Shown here: one piece after another, positions 40,901 through 49,460 of the stretch
Numbering within the stretch: the stretch's first letter is position 1
Layout: each line of letters starts with the position of its first letter
Source: Cylindrotheca closterium
Taxonomy: Eukaryota > Bacillariophyta > Bacillariophyceae > Bacillariales > Bacillariaceae
Length of the DNA stretch: 64,000 bases
Direction: 5' to 3'
NCBI GenBank assembly: GCA_933822405.4
Contig: CAKOGP040001736.1
Location: 250,981-314,980, forward strand
Made by a program: the position numbers and the translations under genes
The notes under the pieces: generated by a model
What the model saw: only the letters and a program-made list of their open reading frames with translations
Databases searched by the model: none
Told to the model about the DNA's origin: nothing

Positions 40901-41774
40901 TCCGAGCTCCCGAAACCGCTTGGGATACCAAGGTGACACGGGCATCCGTAATTTCTGCCACCTCCGATCGAAATCGCACAAAGCGGCGTCCCAAATAAAC
41001 TTGCAGTGGCACCAACAGAAGAAATAGACCATGACCTACTGCAAATACTGGTCCCGTGGTATAGATTCCCACCACCAAAATGACAATGGCTTCAATTGGT
41101 CCCAATGCTAGATATAGGGAAGGAATGGAAGCCAACAGGAATCGCTCCACATCGTTCGAGGCCAGATTGGTCAACTTTCCTGCACTCATCGTTGAGGAAG
41201 ATGATGAAGCTAGCCGTATGGACTTGTCATAAATCAAGGCGACCAATCCCACTCGCACTTGCATTCCTTTCCGATACATTTCAAAATACAATCGTTGCTT
41301 GGTGGGAAAGGCAATCAATCCACACCCCACCATGACGGCACACCAAAAGTATCCTGTTTGAGGAGCAGAAGAAGCATCTTGGGTAAATTGTTCCATCAAT
41401 AGTCCCAAAGCAATGGCCTGTCCAATCTTGGCCGCACTATTCAGTATCAAAATGCATTGGGGAAATCGTGTGGATGCATAGTAATCCTTCAGGAGAGCAT
41501 ATCCCAGTCCTCGATTGTCTGAGTTCCTGGCGCGTGTCCATAGGGTGTCGATATACTTTCGATTGTAGTGAGAGGAGTCCTCTGGGTGCACATTTGGTAG
41601 GTCAACTTCTTGCAGTGGACGCTGCGAACCTAATTTCAGAAGAGGCCAAGCCCAACCAAACAAGAGTTTCTGTGGAATGCTCGCATCAATCAATGGAGAT
41701 GGAGAGCGATTGCGAACTTGTTTTGTATCATTCCTCCCTGTTTCTATAATATCATCACCCGTTGATGAAAGCAT
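37926..41774 (-). CDS. ABC transporter, subfamily C (MRP-like), full length
   Basis: 1282 aa, single exon. It has the order TMD1-NBD1-TMD2-NBD2, without the extra N-terminal TMD0 of long MRPs. TMD1 starts after about residue 60. NBD1 has Walker A GKVGCGKSALIQ (about 466), signature ISGGQRARIGLARA (about 558) and Walker B VLLLDDPLSAID (about 580). NBD2 has Walker A GRTGSGKSTLVQ (about 1063), signature FSVGERQLLCLARA (about 1165) and Walker B ILVLDEATASVD (about 1185). NBD1's missing catalytic glutamate (DD-P in place of DE-A) is usual for ABCC exporters with one degenerate site. It probably exports organic anions or conjugates at the plasma or vacuolar membrane. The substrate is unknown. The stop is close to, and convergent with, the gene ending at 37879. 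Confidence 0.95.
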   Translation of the reverse strand: MLSSTGDDIIETGRNDTKQVRNRSPSPLIDASIPQKLLFGWAWPLLKLGSQRPLQEVDLPNVHPEDSSHYNRKYIDTLWTRARNSDNRGLGYALLKDYYASTRFPQCILILNSAAKIGQAIALGLLMEQFTQDASSAPQTGYFWCAVMVGCGLIAFPTKQRLYFEMYRKGMQVRVGLVALIYDKSIRLASSSSSTMSAGKLTNLASNDVERFLLASIPSLYLALGPIEAIVILVVGIYTTGPVFAVGHGLFLLLVPLQVYLGRRFVRFRSEVAEITDARVTLVSQAVSGARIMKMNGWEMEFQKRIAALRAKETAKLRAASSYKALNDAIYYFSSIVVAVAIFMVQVFVLEEPLTPRKVYTTLTLSNILHLTLTKQIPNAVMTLSECYVSCKRIQEFLELPENDPGERQAVPDGSGGTILSLKNASFDWEVPAANGNALADSKSSTVALHSITLSFDAGNLYCIMGKVGCGKSALIQALAGELYLQSGSIERNFSSLAYTAQDPWIMNGSIRDNIVMGKKWDKDWYQKVVDACGLRQDLQEFQNGDTTIVGDRGIQISGGQRARIGLARAFYRDAQVLLLDDPLSAIDSTLSRLIYQNAIQELGTKQGKCIIMATHEKQHVGPNDDCIMLDGGSVTWNGPLDSEHSRLADEFRSSKPENEVIALETNEMPVGKQAEEQKETRGTGIVKWKTWSAYGKALGGTSTLLFFFLFFAITQSTLLVLIVEVGSWAEASSDSQNTGYWLSVILGMTAAVIFLSITRAQMTFHLLIGASKRLHDQMLNSVLRSKIVFFDTNPLGRVLNRFSADVGISDETLPLTIYDFSVGFFMVIGGVVTASVVLPFILVALPPLLFYFITLRSTFVKTTRELKRIEGIARSPIFAMIGESLHGMSTIRANGCSEYFKSNFEAAHDAHTRAFFSFVAASRWFATRMDILSFTLMATASILAVLFHEQGWFDVNPAVLGLALTILLQIATTNFPWIVRQSAEIVNQMVAVERVLEFGSLPPEAPLNKDDDKKLATAWPDNGSIQAHDLSIRYRESLPLALNKLSFSIPSGARVGVVGRTGSGKSTLVQTLFRLLEAENGSITIDGVDISTVGLHRLRKSISVIPQMPTLFGGCTVRENLDLFGVYSDEAIAQALDRVHMTEAMAKLPDGVSSMVSEGGSNFSVGERQLLCLARAILKQNKILVLDEATASVDKDTDELLHQTLNEAYTEATIIKIAHRLDTVIEDDHVLVLGSGQLQESGSPAELLETNGTFHTMVEATGETLARELRRRAHSSETRSC

Positions 41775-42143
41775 TTATGCACTATTGGACATAGCAACAG
41801 TACTACAAAGATATGATTGCGATGATGAATATATAAAATATGAGGTTTCTTGTCAGGAAATAAATTTTATCAGATTAGAGAATGATGACGTTGCAATATG
41901 GAGAAGAGAGAAAAGAGGAGTCCGACGCCGTTCGATTGCGTCCGTTTGATTGTCGAACGTGAATTCTTCAGTATATCATCGCCAAAATGAAAATTCAAGA
42001 ATTTGATGCGAAACGAACATTCCTGTCACTATTAACTCTAGAAAGTGGATGACCGAATAGCTTCCGAGCATCACCTGTTTCTATTACTACAGTTATACTG
42101 ACTCTCCTCTCTATATTATACCTGCAACTATTCACCCAACACT
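41775..42143. other. Divergent intergenic region
   Basis: It lies between the ABCC gene and the PDZ gene. A TATATTATA element at about 42111-42119 precedes the ATG at 42144 by about 25 bp and could be a TATA-like box. No gene was seen. Confidence 0.4.
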
Positions 42144-43067
42144 ATGACCAATATGGAAGTTACGCCTCATACCGTTCTGGTTCACGCCCACAAACCAACC
42201 ATTGAATCCTTGTTGGGCATCAAATACATTCTCAAAGGTGACTTCTTTGTGATTACCAACATTTCTGATGAAAGCATCTTCAAGGATCATAGTGAACTCA
42301 GAGTAGGCCATGAAGTGGTTGAAGTCAACGGAACACCCATTGCTGGACAAACCAAAGACTCTGTTAAGACACTGTTGGCTTCTTTGGGAGAATCAGTAGT
42401 CTTTGCGGTCAAGTCGAGTTGGACTGCTAAGATTGAATTGGTAGTTACCGAAGAACCACATGTCATTGAAAGCCACAGAACCAGTGATAATGGAGAGAAA
42501 AAGTCCCATGCCAAGGCACGGTTGGTAACGAACTATTCCAGGAACAAGATTCCCAAGTTTCTAGAAGGAAGAAACGTTCCTATGGGAATTTGGCGCCGCA
42601 TTTATGAGGCCCTGGACACCAAGTTGTTCCCAGCGCTTGCTGACTTGTATAAAATGGACGAAGCTTGGAAGACAGAAATGAGTCACTATGAAAAGGTCCA
42701 AGGCCAGAAACAAGCGGATATCTTTGCTACCGGCGTCAAGCATCACAAGCAAATTTTTCAGATGGCACACTCTGTTTCCATTTTGGCCAATTCTGCCAGC
42801 ATGGTTGCCAACAATATGATAATGTGGCTGAATGCCTTGCTTCAGCCATATGGTCTACTTTGCCAGTTGGATTTGGAGGCCTATCAACTACCCAAGTATT
42901 CTGACAAGCTCGCTGGTGAACCCTTCGAAGTCATGCGCATCAAGGGGGTTGAATTTACTCCCATTGATATTATTGTTGCCGTTGACGAAATTGAAGTTTC
43001 GGTTCACACCGACGATAGATCCATTTTGACCGGCGATGAGGAGATTGACACTACTCGGTGGTGTTAA
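42144..43067 (+). CDS. PDZ-like protein of unknown function
   Basis: 307 aa, single exon, with no signal peptide. Residues about 10-90 resemble a PDZ domain: FFVITNISDESIFKDHSELRVG, then HEVVEVNGTPI and a helix VKTLLASLGESVVFAVKS. The carboxylate-binding loop is not the canonical GLGF. After a variable basic linker, residues about 140-230 are a helix-rich region with WRRIYEALDTKLFPALADLY and a second hydrophobic helix (HSVSILANSASMVANNMIMWL), followed by LLQPYGLLCQLDLEAY. The C-terminus is polar/acidic. The helix-rich part has no match I can name. A scaffold-type role is an inference from the PDZ-like N-terminus. Confidence 0.65.
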   Translation: MTNMEVTPHTVLVHAHKPTIESLLGIKYILKGDFFVITNISDESIFKDHSELRVGHEVVEVNGTPIAGQTKDSVKTLLASLGESVVFAVKSSWTAKIELVVTEEPHVIESHRTSDNGEKKSHAKARLVTNYSRNKIPKFLEGRNVPMGIWRRIYEALDTKLFPALADLYKMDEAWKTEMSHYEKVQGQKQADIFATGVKHHKQIFQMAHSVSILANSASMVANNMIMWLNALLQPYGLLCQLDLEAYQLPKYSDKLAGEPFEVMRIKGVEFTPIDIIVAVDEIEVSVHTDDRSILTGDEEIDTTRWC

Positions 43068-43553
43068 TCATCATCTTCGTTGGGAGTGAAGGCCGGTATG
43101 TGTCATGGAATAGTATGTTTTCAGTTCCACACTCTGGATATAGATTGGACTCAATAAGTTTAGGGGAATTTTGTTCGTGACTTTCTTTCATTGCTGTAGG
43201 AATAGAAGTAGAGTATAGGCAGTAGCTAATCGGTCGTGCACTAGTCGGTTGGAGTTGCGTGTGGGAAAAAGGTGGATCCGACTTCGGGTACCTCCTGTTA
43301 CCATGAGTGCACACACACACACATGCCTATGACTGCTAGATGCAGCTTTCCTGTAAATAATAAATGGACTATGCCTAATTACTGTTACTTTACTATATCA
43401 TGGACTATACCTAACGTGTATTATATGATTATTGTAGTACAACCTTTTATGAAGAAGTCTTCCGGTTATACGCTTATGCAAATGGTGCTGATGGTCAGCA
43501 GCTTTGTGTGGTTTGATCTCTGGAAGTCATTCAAATCATTTCTAAGTGGTGCA
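43068..43553. other. Convergent intergenic region
   Basis: It lies between the PDZ gene stop and the stop of the coiled-coil gene. A CACACA run lies at about 43308-43322. The plus-strand frame crossing it (43272-43724) overlaps the next gene and is not supported. Confidence 0.5.
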
Positions 43554-45077
43554 TTACAAAGAGAGTCGTTCCGTCAAGAATTCCCAGTTCTCTTCATCGT
43601 CATCCTCCTCCGTGGTTCCATTTTGTTGTGCGGTTCTTGGTACTTCTTGATCTTCACCTTTCATACCCGTATCCACAGTGCCGTCGTAAATCTCAGCCAT
43701 GCCCTTGTAGAGCGAATAGGATAGAGTGGAATTGTCACAAGTATCAATGTAAAAACCTTTTGGTCGTGGCGCTGGTGAATGCGGTACGGGAGGGGCTGTA
43801 GCCCGGGCCGCCGGAAAAGGTGCCGGTGGAGTCCAGTCTACTTGCTTCTCGTGCACTTGGTGCTTTTCTTCCTTCTTTTGCTCATCGGCATTTTTAGTTC
43901 CATGCTGTGGTGTTACTGGCTCCTCAAGAACAGCAGCCATCGATTCCAAGGACTTCTTTACTGGTGCATGTTCTTCATGATTGGAAAGAGTGGCCTCAGT
44001 CTCTTGTGGCATGCCCTCCATGCCTAGTACTTCTTTAGACGATTCCTGCTTTTGATTCTTTGCCGTTTTTTCGAGCAGTTGGGCATGGTCTTGGGTCTTA
44101 CTAGTTGCTTCCTTGTCCTTTTTGGAGGAATCAGAGTCGTGAAATAGTGGATCTTGGCTAGATGATTCCGCTGACGTGGACGAAGCTACAGTGGCTTCAT
44201 TGGAGCTTTTCGCTGAGGACATGGATGACTTGGTAACATTTACTTGCTGTTGCAACTTTGCAATTTGTTCTTTCAGCAAGTCGTTTTCATTCGTTAACGA
44301 CAAATTCTTTTCTTCCAGATCAGTCTCTCGTTCAATGGACTCATGCAATTCATGTAGCAGTGACGAAACCTTCTTCTCAAGCTCGTGAATTTGAATCCGA
44401 TCTCGAACAATTCGGTGACCATTGCTTTCTGTAGATAGACTGAGATCTTTTTGCCATTGACGGGGTCTTCCAAACATGGGTGACTCTGCTGGATCCAACG
44501 ACGCACGCCTCGGCTTTTGTTGTTGAACCGCATTCATATCAAGGCTTCGCCATCGATTGGGTTTCTTGATGGTGTGACATCGAACGCTATGATCACTAGC
44601 GGATAGGTTCAAAAGATTGGGACTGACTGTAATAGTCTCGCAAGTTTCGTCTCCGGTCCCAGCTTGTTGCTTCAGATTCATACCAGATTCAGATTCACGA
44701 ACACTGAATGGGGCTGCTTCTGTCCCATTTAGTTCTGCACTCTCTTTGTTAGTACCCAAGGAGCCATCGGAAGCTTGGTTGGTTCGGGACTCAGCATCAT
44801 CTTGACCTTCGATTCCTTCTTGAATCTGCTGGCGACCTTCCTTTTCTTCCATAAGGTCTGACGAATTCTTTGCAGCCCCGCCGGCAACTGTGCGGTTTTC
44901 CAATTCTTGCCGCCTTCCTGACACAGCATTCAGTTTGGTGGAAGACGCGGCAGTCTTCCATTCTTCCTCATATCTGGATTGAGAAGAGCGATGTGCATTG
45001 TTGGTTTGTCTCATGCTAATGAACGGCGTATCATCATTGTTTGCTAGAAGTACTGTGGAGGTGGCGACTTCCGCCAT
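43554..45077 (-). CDS. Acidic low-complexity coiled-coil protein
   Basis: 507 aa from the ATG at 45077 (MAEVATSTVLL); the frame is open to 45152. It is Ser/Glu/Lys/Gln rich throughout. A basic patch near residue 170-210 has HTIKKPNRWRSLDM and PRRASLD, a possible phosphorylation site. A coiled coil runs at about 225-300 (DRIQIHELEKKVSSLLHELH, then ETDLEEKNLSLTNENDLLKE). After a disordered stretch, a Pro-rich part (WTPPAPFPAARATAPPVP) precedes a conserved-looking end: KGFYIDTCDNSTLSYSLYKG and a C-terminal acidic run EDDDEENWEFLTERLSL. It is probably a cytoplasmic or cytoskeletal adaptor. The family was not recognised. Confidence 0.62.
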   Translation of the reverse strand: MAEVATSTVLLANNDDTPFISMRQTNNAHRSSQSRYEEEWKTAASSTKLNAVSGRRQELENRTVAGGAAKNSSDLMEEKEGRQQIQEGIEGQDDAESRTNQASDGSLGTNKESAELNGTEAAPFSVRESESGMNLKQQAGTGDETCETITVSPNLLNLSASDHSVRCHTIKKPNRWRSLDMNAVQQQKPRRASLDPAESPMFGRPRQWQKDLSLSTESNGHRIVRDRIQIHELEKKVSSLLHELHESIERETDLEEKNLSLTNENDLLKEQIAKLQQQVNVTKSSMSSAKSSNEATVASSTSAESSSQDPLFHDSDSSKKDKEATSKTQDHAQLLEKTAKNQKQESSKEVLGMEGMPQETEATLSNHEEHAPVKKSLESMAAVLEEPVTPQHGTKNADEQKKEEKHQVHEKQVDWTPPAPFPAARATAPPVPHSPAPRPKGFYIDTCDNSTLSYSLYKGMAEIYDGTVDTGMKGEDQEVPRTAQQNGTTEEDDDEENWEFLTERLSL

Positions 45078-45662
45078 GGCGTTGATTGGAGTAGTGTAAA
45101 AAGTTGGAGTCGGTAGCAATAATGGAAGGGATGATTGATATATGTATAACAACTCCGTGGGTGCAAGTCTCGGTCACACACGGCGAAAACGGTGGGATTG
45201 CTCTAGTGGTTTTCCAAATCAGAAGTGACACGACGAAACAAGCGATTTTGTGACCGTTGAATGGAACCGCACTCGAGACGTCAAGTTTCAGTGTCACAAA
45301 AGTGTCGTCGCACATGTAATGCTCGCTCGGAGTCTACCAAGTCCTACAGTAGTCGCGCACCGAAGCGTGCGGTTCGAAAATACGGAAACGAGCCAGCATT
45401 TATCATCATCATCATCACCTCAGGAACTTTTACTGAAGACCAGAGGATCACCATCCGCTGTACTCAATCACAGCTGTGGTGAAGGACAGTGGTAAAATCT
45501 TACCGGTGCATTCGTGTTAGAAAGAAATCATCAGCTTTTGAGATCCACTGATTGATTCAATCAACTTTATTCGTCAGAGCGGTTGAATACAATTCTAAAT
45601 TGGACAAAGACCAGAGTATTTGGAATAATAGGTTTTATTCAAAACATCACTCTCTTTGCAAG
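45078..45662. other. Divergent intergenic region
   Basis: It lies between the coiled-coil gene and the acidic-repeat gene. A run of ATC triplets (about 45400-45420) is the only simple repeat. No gene was seen. Confidence 0.45.
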
Positions 45663-46946
45663 ATGAAGCATATGGAACGATATTTGGCGGCAACGTCGGG
45701 AAAGGACAACAAGAAAAGTTCTGATGTTGATTCTGCAGCTGGCTCACACGAAGCCGTCTTGGTGAAGGTGCAAACTGATTCTTTGTCTCGGAACTTGGGC
45801 AAGGTGGCCCAGAAGTCACCGAACCGGGGGAAGAAGAATGTCTTGGAAATTACTAGCCATGCGGTCGGTGGTATTCGACAGTCCACGTCGTCCTTTTCTA
45901 GAATTGGAGGAGACTTTGCCTGTGACATGAGCATATACGATGAAGTTACAATTGCGGAAGAAACAGTTATGGAAGACGAGGAGGAAATCATTGAAGAAGA
46001 AGAATTATCGGAAGAGGAAGAAGTTATCGATGAAGAAGATGAAGCTTATGCTTGGGATGGTAGTAAGCATAGCAATAGTCAGAGAAGCAGGCTGTCACAT
46101 CGATTTCCATCGAGGTCATTTAAGAATACCATGGATGGCTCGGCCAGCACCCGATCGAGCACCATGTATGATGAAGAGACGGTTGTCAGTGAATCTGCTA
46201 ATAGTCGGGTAAGCAAGATGAGTTTCTATGATGAAGAAACAGTTGCGGAACAAACAGTGACAGAATCAGATGAGATGGAAGAACAAACTGTCGTGGATGG
46301 AAACTTGGATGACTATGAGAATGGTGATGACGATGGTGACGATGGCAGCGGTGGTAACAACAGCGATTTGGACAGTGATGATGGAATGCCAGAAGATGAT
46401 GACGACGAGGAGGAAGAAGAAGAAGTCGACGAGGATGAGGGTTTCTCATTGTCCTTCCGACGAGATAGTAGTAACAGTCAACCAGCTCGAGTCAGTGACA
46501 TCACACTGGATCATTCATCGTGGGCACACGACATGGATAGTGAATTTGGTGACGATGAACATGAACATCACATTCCAAGCAAGGGCGAAGAAGGATACTG
46601 TTTGAAGTTCAAGGAAGGCAACTTTCGAAGTAGTTTGGTAGCTCCCGCATCAACTCCGACAACGAAATTCCCGGCACCAGTCACCAACAAATTTATCCCG
46701 TCCAACAAGTTTGCAGCCCCTCCCATAGCGATGGATATGAAGACATCAACGTTTGCTCCCAAATCGGCACCGCCGCGGGTATCCATCATGCAACAGTTTG
46801 CTAACAAACCTCTTCCTGCTGTGACAGAAGCATCGGCACGGAAGGAACGAGGGGAAAAGAAAAAGAAGCCGCCAAAATCATTTGAGGGTGCTGGTGAGAA
46901 GAAGGAACTTTTTCTATTTTGGGAACGAAAATCATCATTGGCTTGA
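45663..46946 (+). CDS. Very acidic repeat protein
   Basis: 427 aa from the ATG at 45663 (MKHMERYL); the frame opens upstream at 45552. After a basic N-terminus (about 1-85), three short repeats occur: MSIYDEVTIAEETV (near nt 45928), MYDEETVVSES (near 46164) and MSFYDEETVAEQTV (near 46219), each M-x(1-2)-Y-D-E-x-T-x-x-E/S. Between and after them lie long Glu/Asp runs and a basic patch (SHRFPSRSFKN). The last third is a Pro/Ala/Lys-rich tail (TKFPAPVTNKFIPSNKFAAPP) ending GEKKKKPPK. No enzymatic domain is visible. An alternative frame overlapping the end (46882-47073) means the true 3' end may differ. It could bind basic partners such as histones or RNA-binding proteins. Confidence 0.6.
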   Translation: MKHMERYLAATSGKDNKKSSDVDSAAGSHEAVLVKVQTDSLSRNLGKVAQKSPNRGKKNVLEITSHAVGGIRQSTSSFSRIGGDFACDMSIYDEVTIAEETVMEDEEEIIEEEELSEEEEVIDEEDEAYAWDGSKHSNSQRSRLSHRFPSRSFKNTMDGSASTRSSTMYDEETVVSESANSRVSKMSFYDEETVAEQTVTESDEMEEQTVVDGNLDDYENGDDDGDDGSGGNNSDLDSDDGMPEDDDDEEEEEEVDEDEGFSLSFRRDSSNSQPARVSDITLDHSSWAHDMDSEFGDDEHEHHIPSKGEEGYCLKFKEGNFRSSLVAPASTPTTKFPAPVTNKFIPSNKFAAPPIAMDMKTSTFAPKSAPPRVSIMQQFANKPLPAVTEASARKERGEKKKKPPKSFEGAGEKKELFLFWERKSSLA

Positions 46947-47551
46947 TTCCACCGCTTTGGCAAAAGAAGTTAAAATCCTAATTGGAATCAAGCATCAGGA
47001 GTTGAACCAACAGCAATACGCCTGCTATCGTGCCGTGAATGGGCCAGCTCCATCAGGTGGTGGGGTCAAATAGACAAACATTTCCCAGGTTTGAGGGGGG
47101 GAACACAATTGCAATTTTGTAAACTAAACAATGTAGAATATACAGTATTTTACAGCACGAAGTCATTACGTCTAGGTATGTCCGGCCGACAAAACTTTCT
47201 CCGTTTTTCAGTTTTGCGAACCTATACTCTTGTGCGAACAGGAAATTGGGTGTGAGTCAGTCAGTCAGTCATCTTTTCGACTTTCTTACCTGGTAACCAA
47301 CCACCTGTCTATAGCGAAAACCTCCTTTTCTCCTTTGCAACCACCTTAGTATTCCAACCGTTATTTTAGTTGTGACGGTACGATTAGTAGATGCGGGGCG
47401 AATAAGCATTGCTACGCCAATGATTTTGGGAAATAAGACAATGAGGATAGTTACTACAGGAATATTAGTAGACAGATAGACAGATAGATAGACAGATACT
47501 AGTAGTAGTATGATAACACAATATGATGTATTTAAAGCTTGATTTGTAAAC
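46947..47551. other. Convergent intergenic region with GATA-type repeat
   Basis: It lies between the acidic-repeat gene and the minus-strand hypothetical gene. It has a GACAGATAGATA-type repeat at about 47471-47500. The plus-strand frame to 47073 could be the missing end of the acidic gene if a frame change or intron exists; otherwise nothing is seen. Confidence 0.5.
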
Positions 47552-48334
47552 TTATTCCATCTTGAGTCCCGATAACTCCTCTGTTGAACAATCTTCATTG
47601 CCTATATCAAGATCTTCTGGGTGCTGCAATAGATGCACCGCCAATCGTTTCCTGGAATCGTCCAATGGATCACGCGACCTGCACGACTTTCCTTTTCCTG
47701 ATGTTGATAGCCTTGGGGAACTCGTGGACTTGGGTAGTAGTTTTCCTAAGGAAGAGCTCAAGGAACTTAAGGAAGAGGTAGAGCTTCCAATTGGGTCAGA
47801 GTGCGCTGTCATTATGGTTGAGGAGGATGACGATATCCGCTTGAGACTTGTTCCACTGGCCACCTTTTTGAGACTGGTCGCACTAGTGACTTTTTTCATT
47901 TTTCTCCCCGATTCTTCCATGAACAGATGAACCTTATCCCACTTTTGGTTCTGGATGGAGCGATTCCTTGATTTCTGAATTCGCTTCATCTCCTTTGTTG
48001 TGCGCAACATTGCCGAAGCAGTGACCCCCTGTCGCTGCAACATGTCTACTCGATATGGAGCTGGCATCCAGAATTGATCGCGTCTGCGAGGTTCTGGCTT
48101 TTGTGTTTCATAGTCATCGATCTGAAATAAGGACTTTGAGTCGCATTCCCATCCTATGCATAGAGGCAAGCCTTCAGCTGAGGGATTGTCTCCAAGTTCC
48201 ATGGGATATTGGGCAATCTCTACGCTTTGAAAGCTGACACTCTTCTTCATTGCGTTTTTGGTGGTAGGTGATGTTTGCGCTGAAGCTGAAGCTGATTCTG
48301 CGGACGATGGCATTGTGGATGACGGACTGCACAT
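47552..48334 (-). CDS. Conserved diatom hypothetical protein (YPMELGDNPS motif)
   Basis: 260 aa, single exon; a second start lies at 48313 (MPSSAES). It has a Ser-rich N-terminus followed by SVSFQSVEIAQYPMELGDNPS, then LPLCIGWECD, a pattern that recurs in many diatom proteins (V-F-x-x-V-x-I-x-x-Y-P-x-x-L-G-D-N-P-S...IGW). Next come RRRDQFWMPAPYRVDML and a helix with AMLRTTKEMKRIQKSRNRSI, then a Ser-rich basic tail ending with an acidic SCR segment. No signal peptide is present, so a cytosolic or nuclear role is likely. The function of the motif is unknown. The diatom-wide occurrence is from general knowledge, not a search. Confidence 0.7.
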   Translation of the reverse strand: MCSPSSTMPSSAESASASAQTSPTTKNAMKKSVSFQSVEIAQYPMELGDNPSAEGLPLCIGWECDSKSLFQIDDYETQKPEPRRRDQFWMPAPYRVDMLQRQGVTASAMLRTTKEMKRIQKSRNRSIQNQKWDKVHLFMEESGRKMKKVTSATSLKKVASGTSLKRISSSSSTIMTAHSDPIGSSTSSLSSLSSSLGKLLPKSTSSPRLSTSGKGKSCRSRDPLDDSRKRLAVHLLQHPEDLDIGNEDCSTEELSGLKME

Positions 48335-48930
48335 AATATCTTGTCTTTTATATGAGAGGTATGAGAAAGTATGTCAATATGTCAATGTTGTGAGAATATC
48401 TAAACTCTGTCGCTCGTGTGTTTTATGACGGAACGGGAAACCAAAATGTAACGAGGAGGATCGTCTTTTTTCTGGCTGTTTTTCGGGAGAACTTGAATTG
48501 GAAATTGACGTGGTCGAACAGTTGACGTTAAAAACGGACGGGTTCATCATTCCGGAGAGCGGCGCATGAAAATGTTCGAAAGTGTTCGAACACGCGACAA
48601 TAACATCTAAAAAGTAGAACAGTAAATAGGGTCCATCACTTTTGGTGATCCGGACACGCATGTCTGTTAAATCGATCCAATTATGAGGAAAACAACCAGG
48701 TAGAATCAAAGACATAAGACCTCTTCAACTGCCGGATTTTTCGACCACACAGGCTTTTGAAAAACCCCGCTTCGTTCAACGATCCAAACCGAAATGGGGA
48801 GAAAGTCGTACAGTAAATAAAATCATCGATCCCAAATTTGGTAAGGAAACTAACTTAGTTCTCACTTCCATCGATGTTATTGCAAATATGATTATTGTCG
48901 ACATCTGTATAGGATACTGACTGCGTCATT
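48335..48930. other. Divergent intergenic region
   Basis: It lies between the YPMELGDNPS gene and the small plastid gene. A 113-codon minus-strand frame (48374-48715) with a real ATG exists but has no supporting feature, so it is not annotated. Confidence 0.45.
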
Positions 48931-49299
48931 ATGAGGAGATTCATTGCAACAGCGATCCTTTTTCTGCAATGTATGCTTCTATTGGCAGCTCCTGTCGCTG
49001 AAGCATTTGTCCCTGTCAGCAAAATCGCTTCTGCTGCCAATTCCAAGGCTGGCGTAGTCATTCCCAATAAGTCTACTACTATCATCCACAAACCGCGTAC
49101 TTCGGTCGCGATGGAAGCATACAAGAAGCGAGAACGCGCCGCCAAGAAGGCAGAAGAAAAGGAAAAGACGCCTCCATTGACGCTTTTCATTTCCTACATG
49201 ACACCCTGGCGAAATCCGAACAGCATTTTTCTCTACATGTTTTTGGTGGTTTACCTTTTGGGTTCATATTCGGAGGCGAAATCAGCGGCCGGTATGTGA
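48931..49299 (+). CDS. Small plastid-targeted membrane protein
   Basis: 122 aa, single exon. A signal peptide (TAILFLQCMLLLAAPVAEA) ends in A-E-A-F-V-P, a plastid-targeting motif. A short basic transit-like part includes TSVAMEAYKKRERAAKKAEE, and one membrane helix lies near the C-terminus (SIFLYMFLVVYLLGSYSEA). Before it is LFISYMTPWRNPN, which has the P-W-R-N-P pattern of short thylakoid proteins. It is probably a small plastid membrane protein, perhaps a subunit of a photosynthetic complex. The size and targeting are well supported; the identity is not. Confidence 0.72.
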   Translation: MRRFIATAILFLQCMLLLAAPVAEAFVPVSKIASAANSKAGVVIPNKSTTIIHKPRTSVAMEAYKKRERAAKKAEEKEKTPPLTLFISYMTPWRNPNSIFLYMFLVVYLLGSYSEAKSAAGM

Positions 49300-49460
49300 A
49301 GTGTTTCCTTGGAGATATCCATGGCGACAGCTGATATTCTAAGCTTCTTAACTAGTGTTCTAATACATTACATTGGTTTTATGAAGTGCTTTTGCTGGCT
49401 GCATTATCTTTACTTTCTTGTTTATATTATGAATGCGTTCTCTTTCAAAAAAGGAAGCTT
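49300..49460. other. Convergent intergenic region
   Basis: 161 bp between the small plastid gene and the BAR-like gene. Nothing was seen. Confidence 0.4.

Noticed and set aside
43272..43724. Plus-strand open frame of 150 codons with hydrophobic parts
   Set aside because: Its 3' half is antisense to the acidic coiled-coil gene, and its 5' half lies in AT-rich intergenic DNA.
48374..48715. Minus-strand 113-codon frame with a real ATG
   Set aside because: No domain, signal, conservation or splice evidence; the composition is close to that of flanking intergenic DNA.
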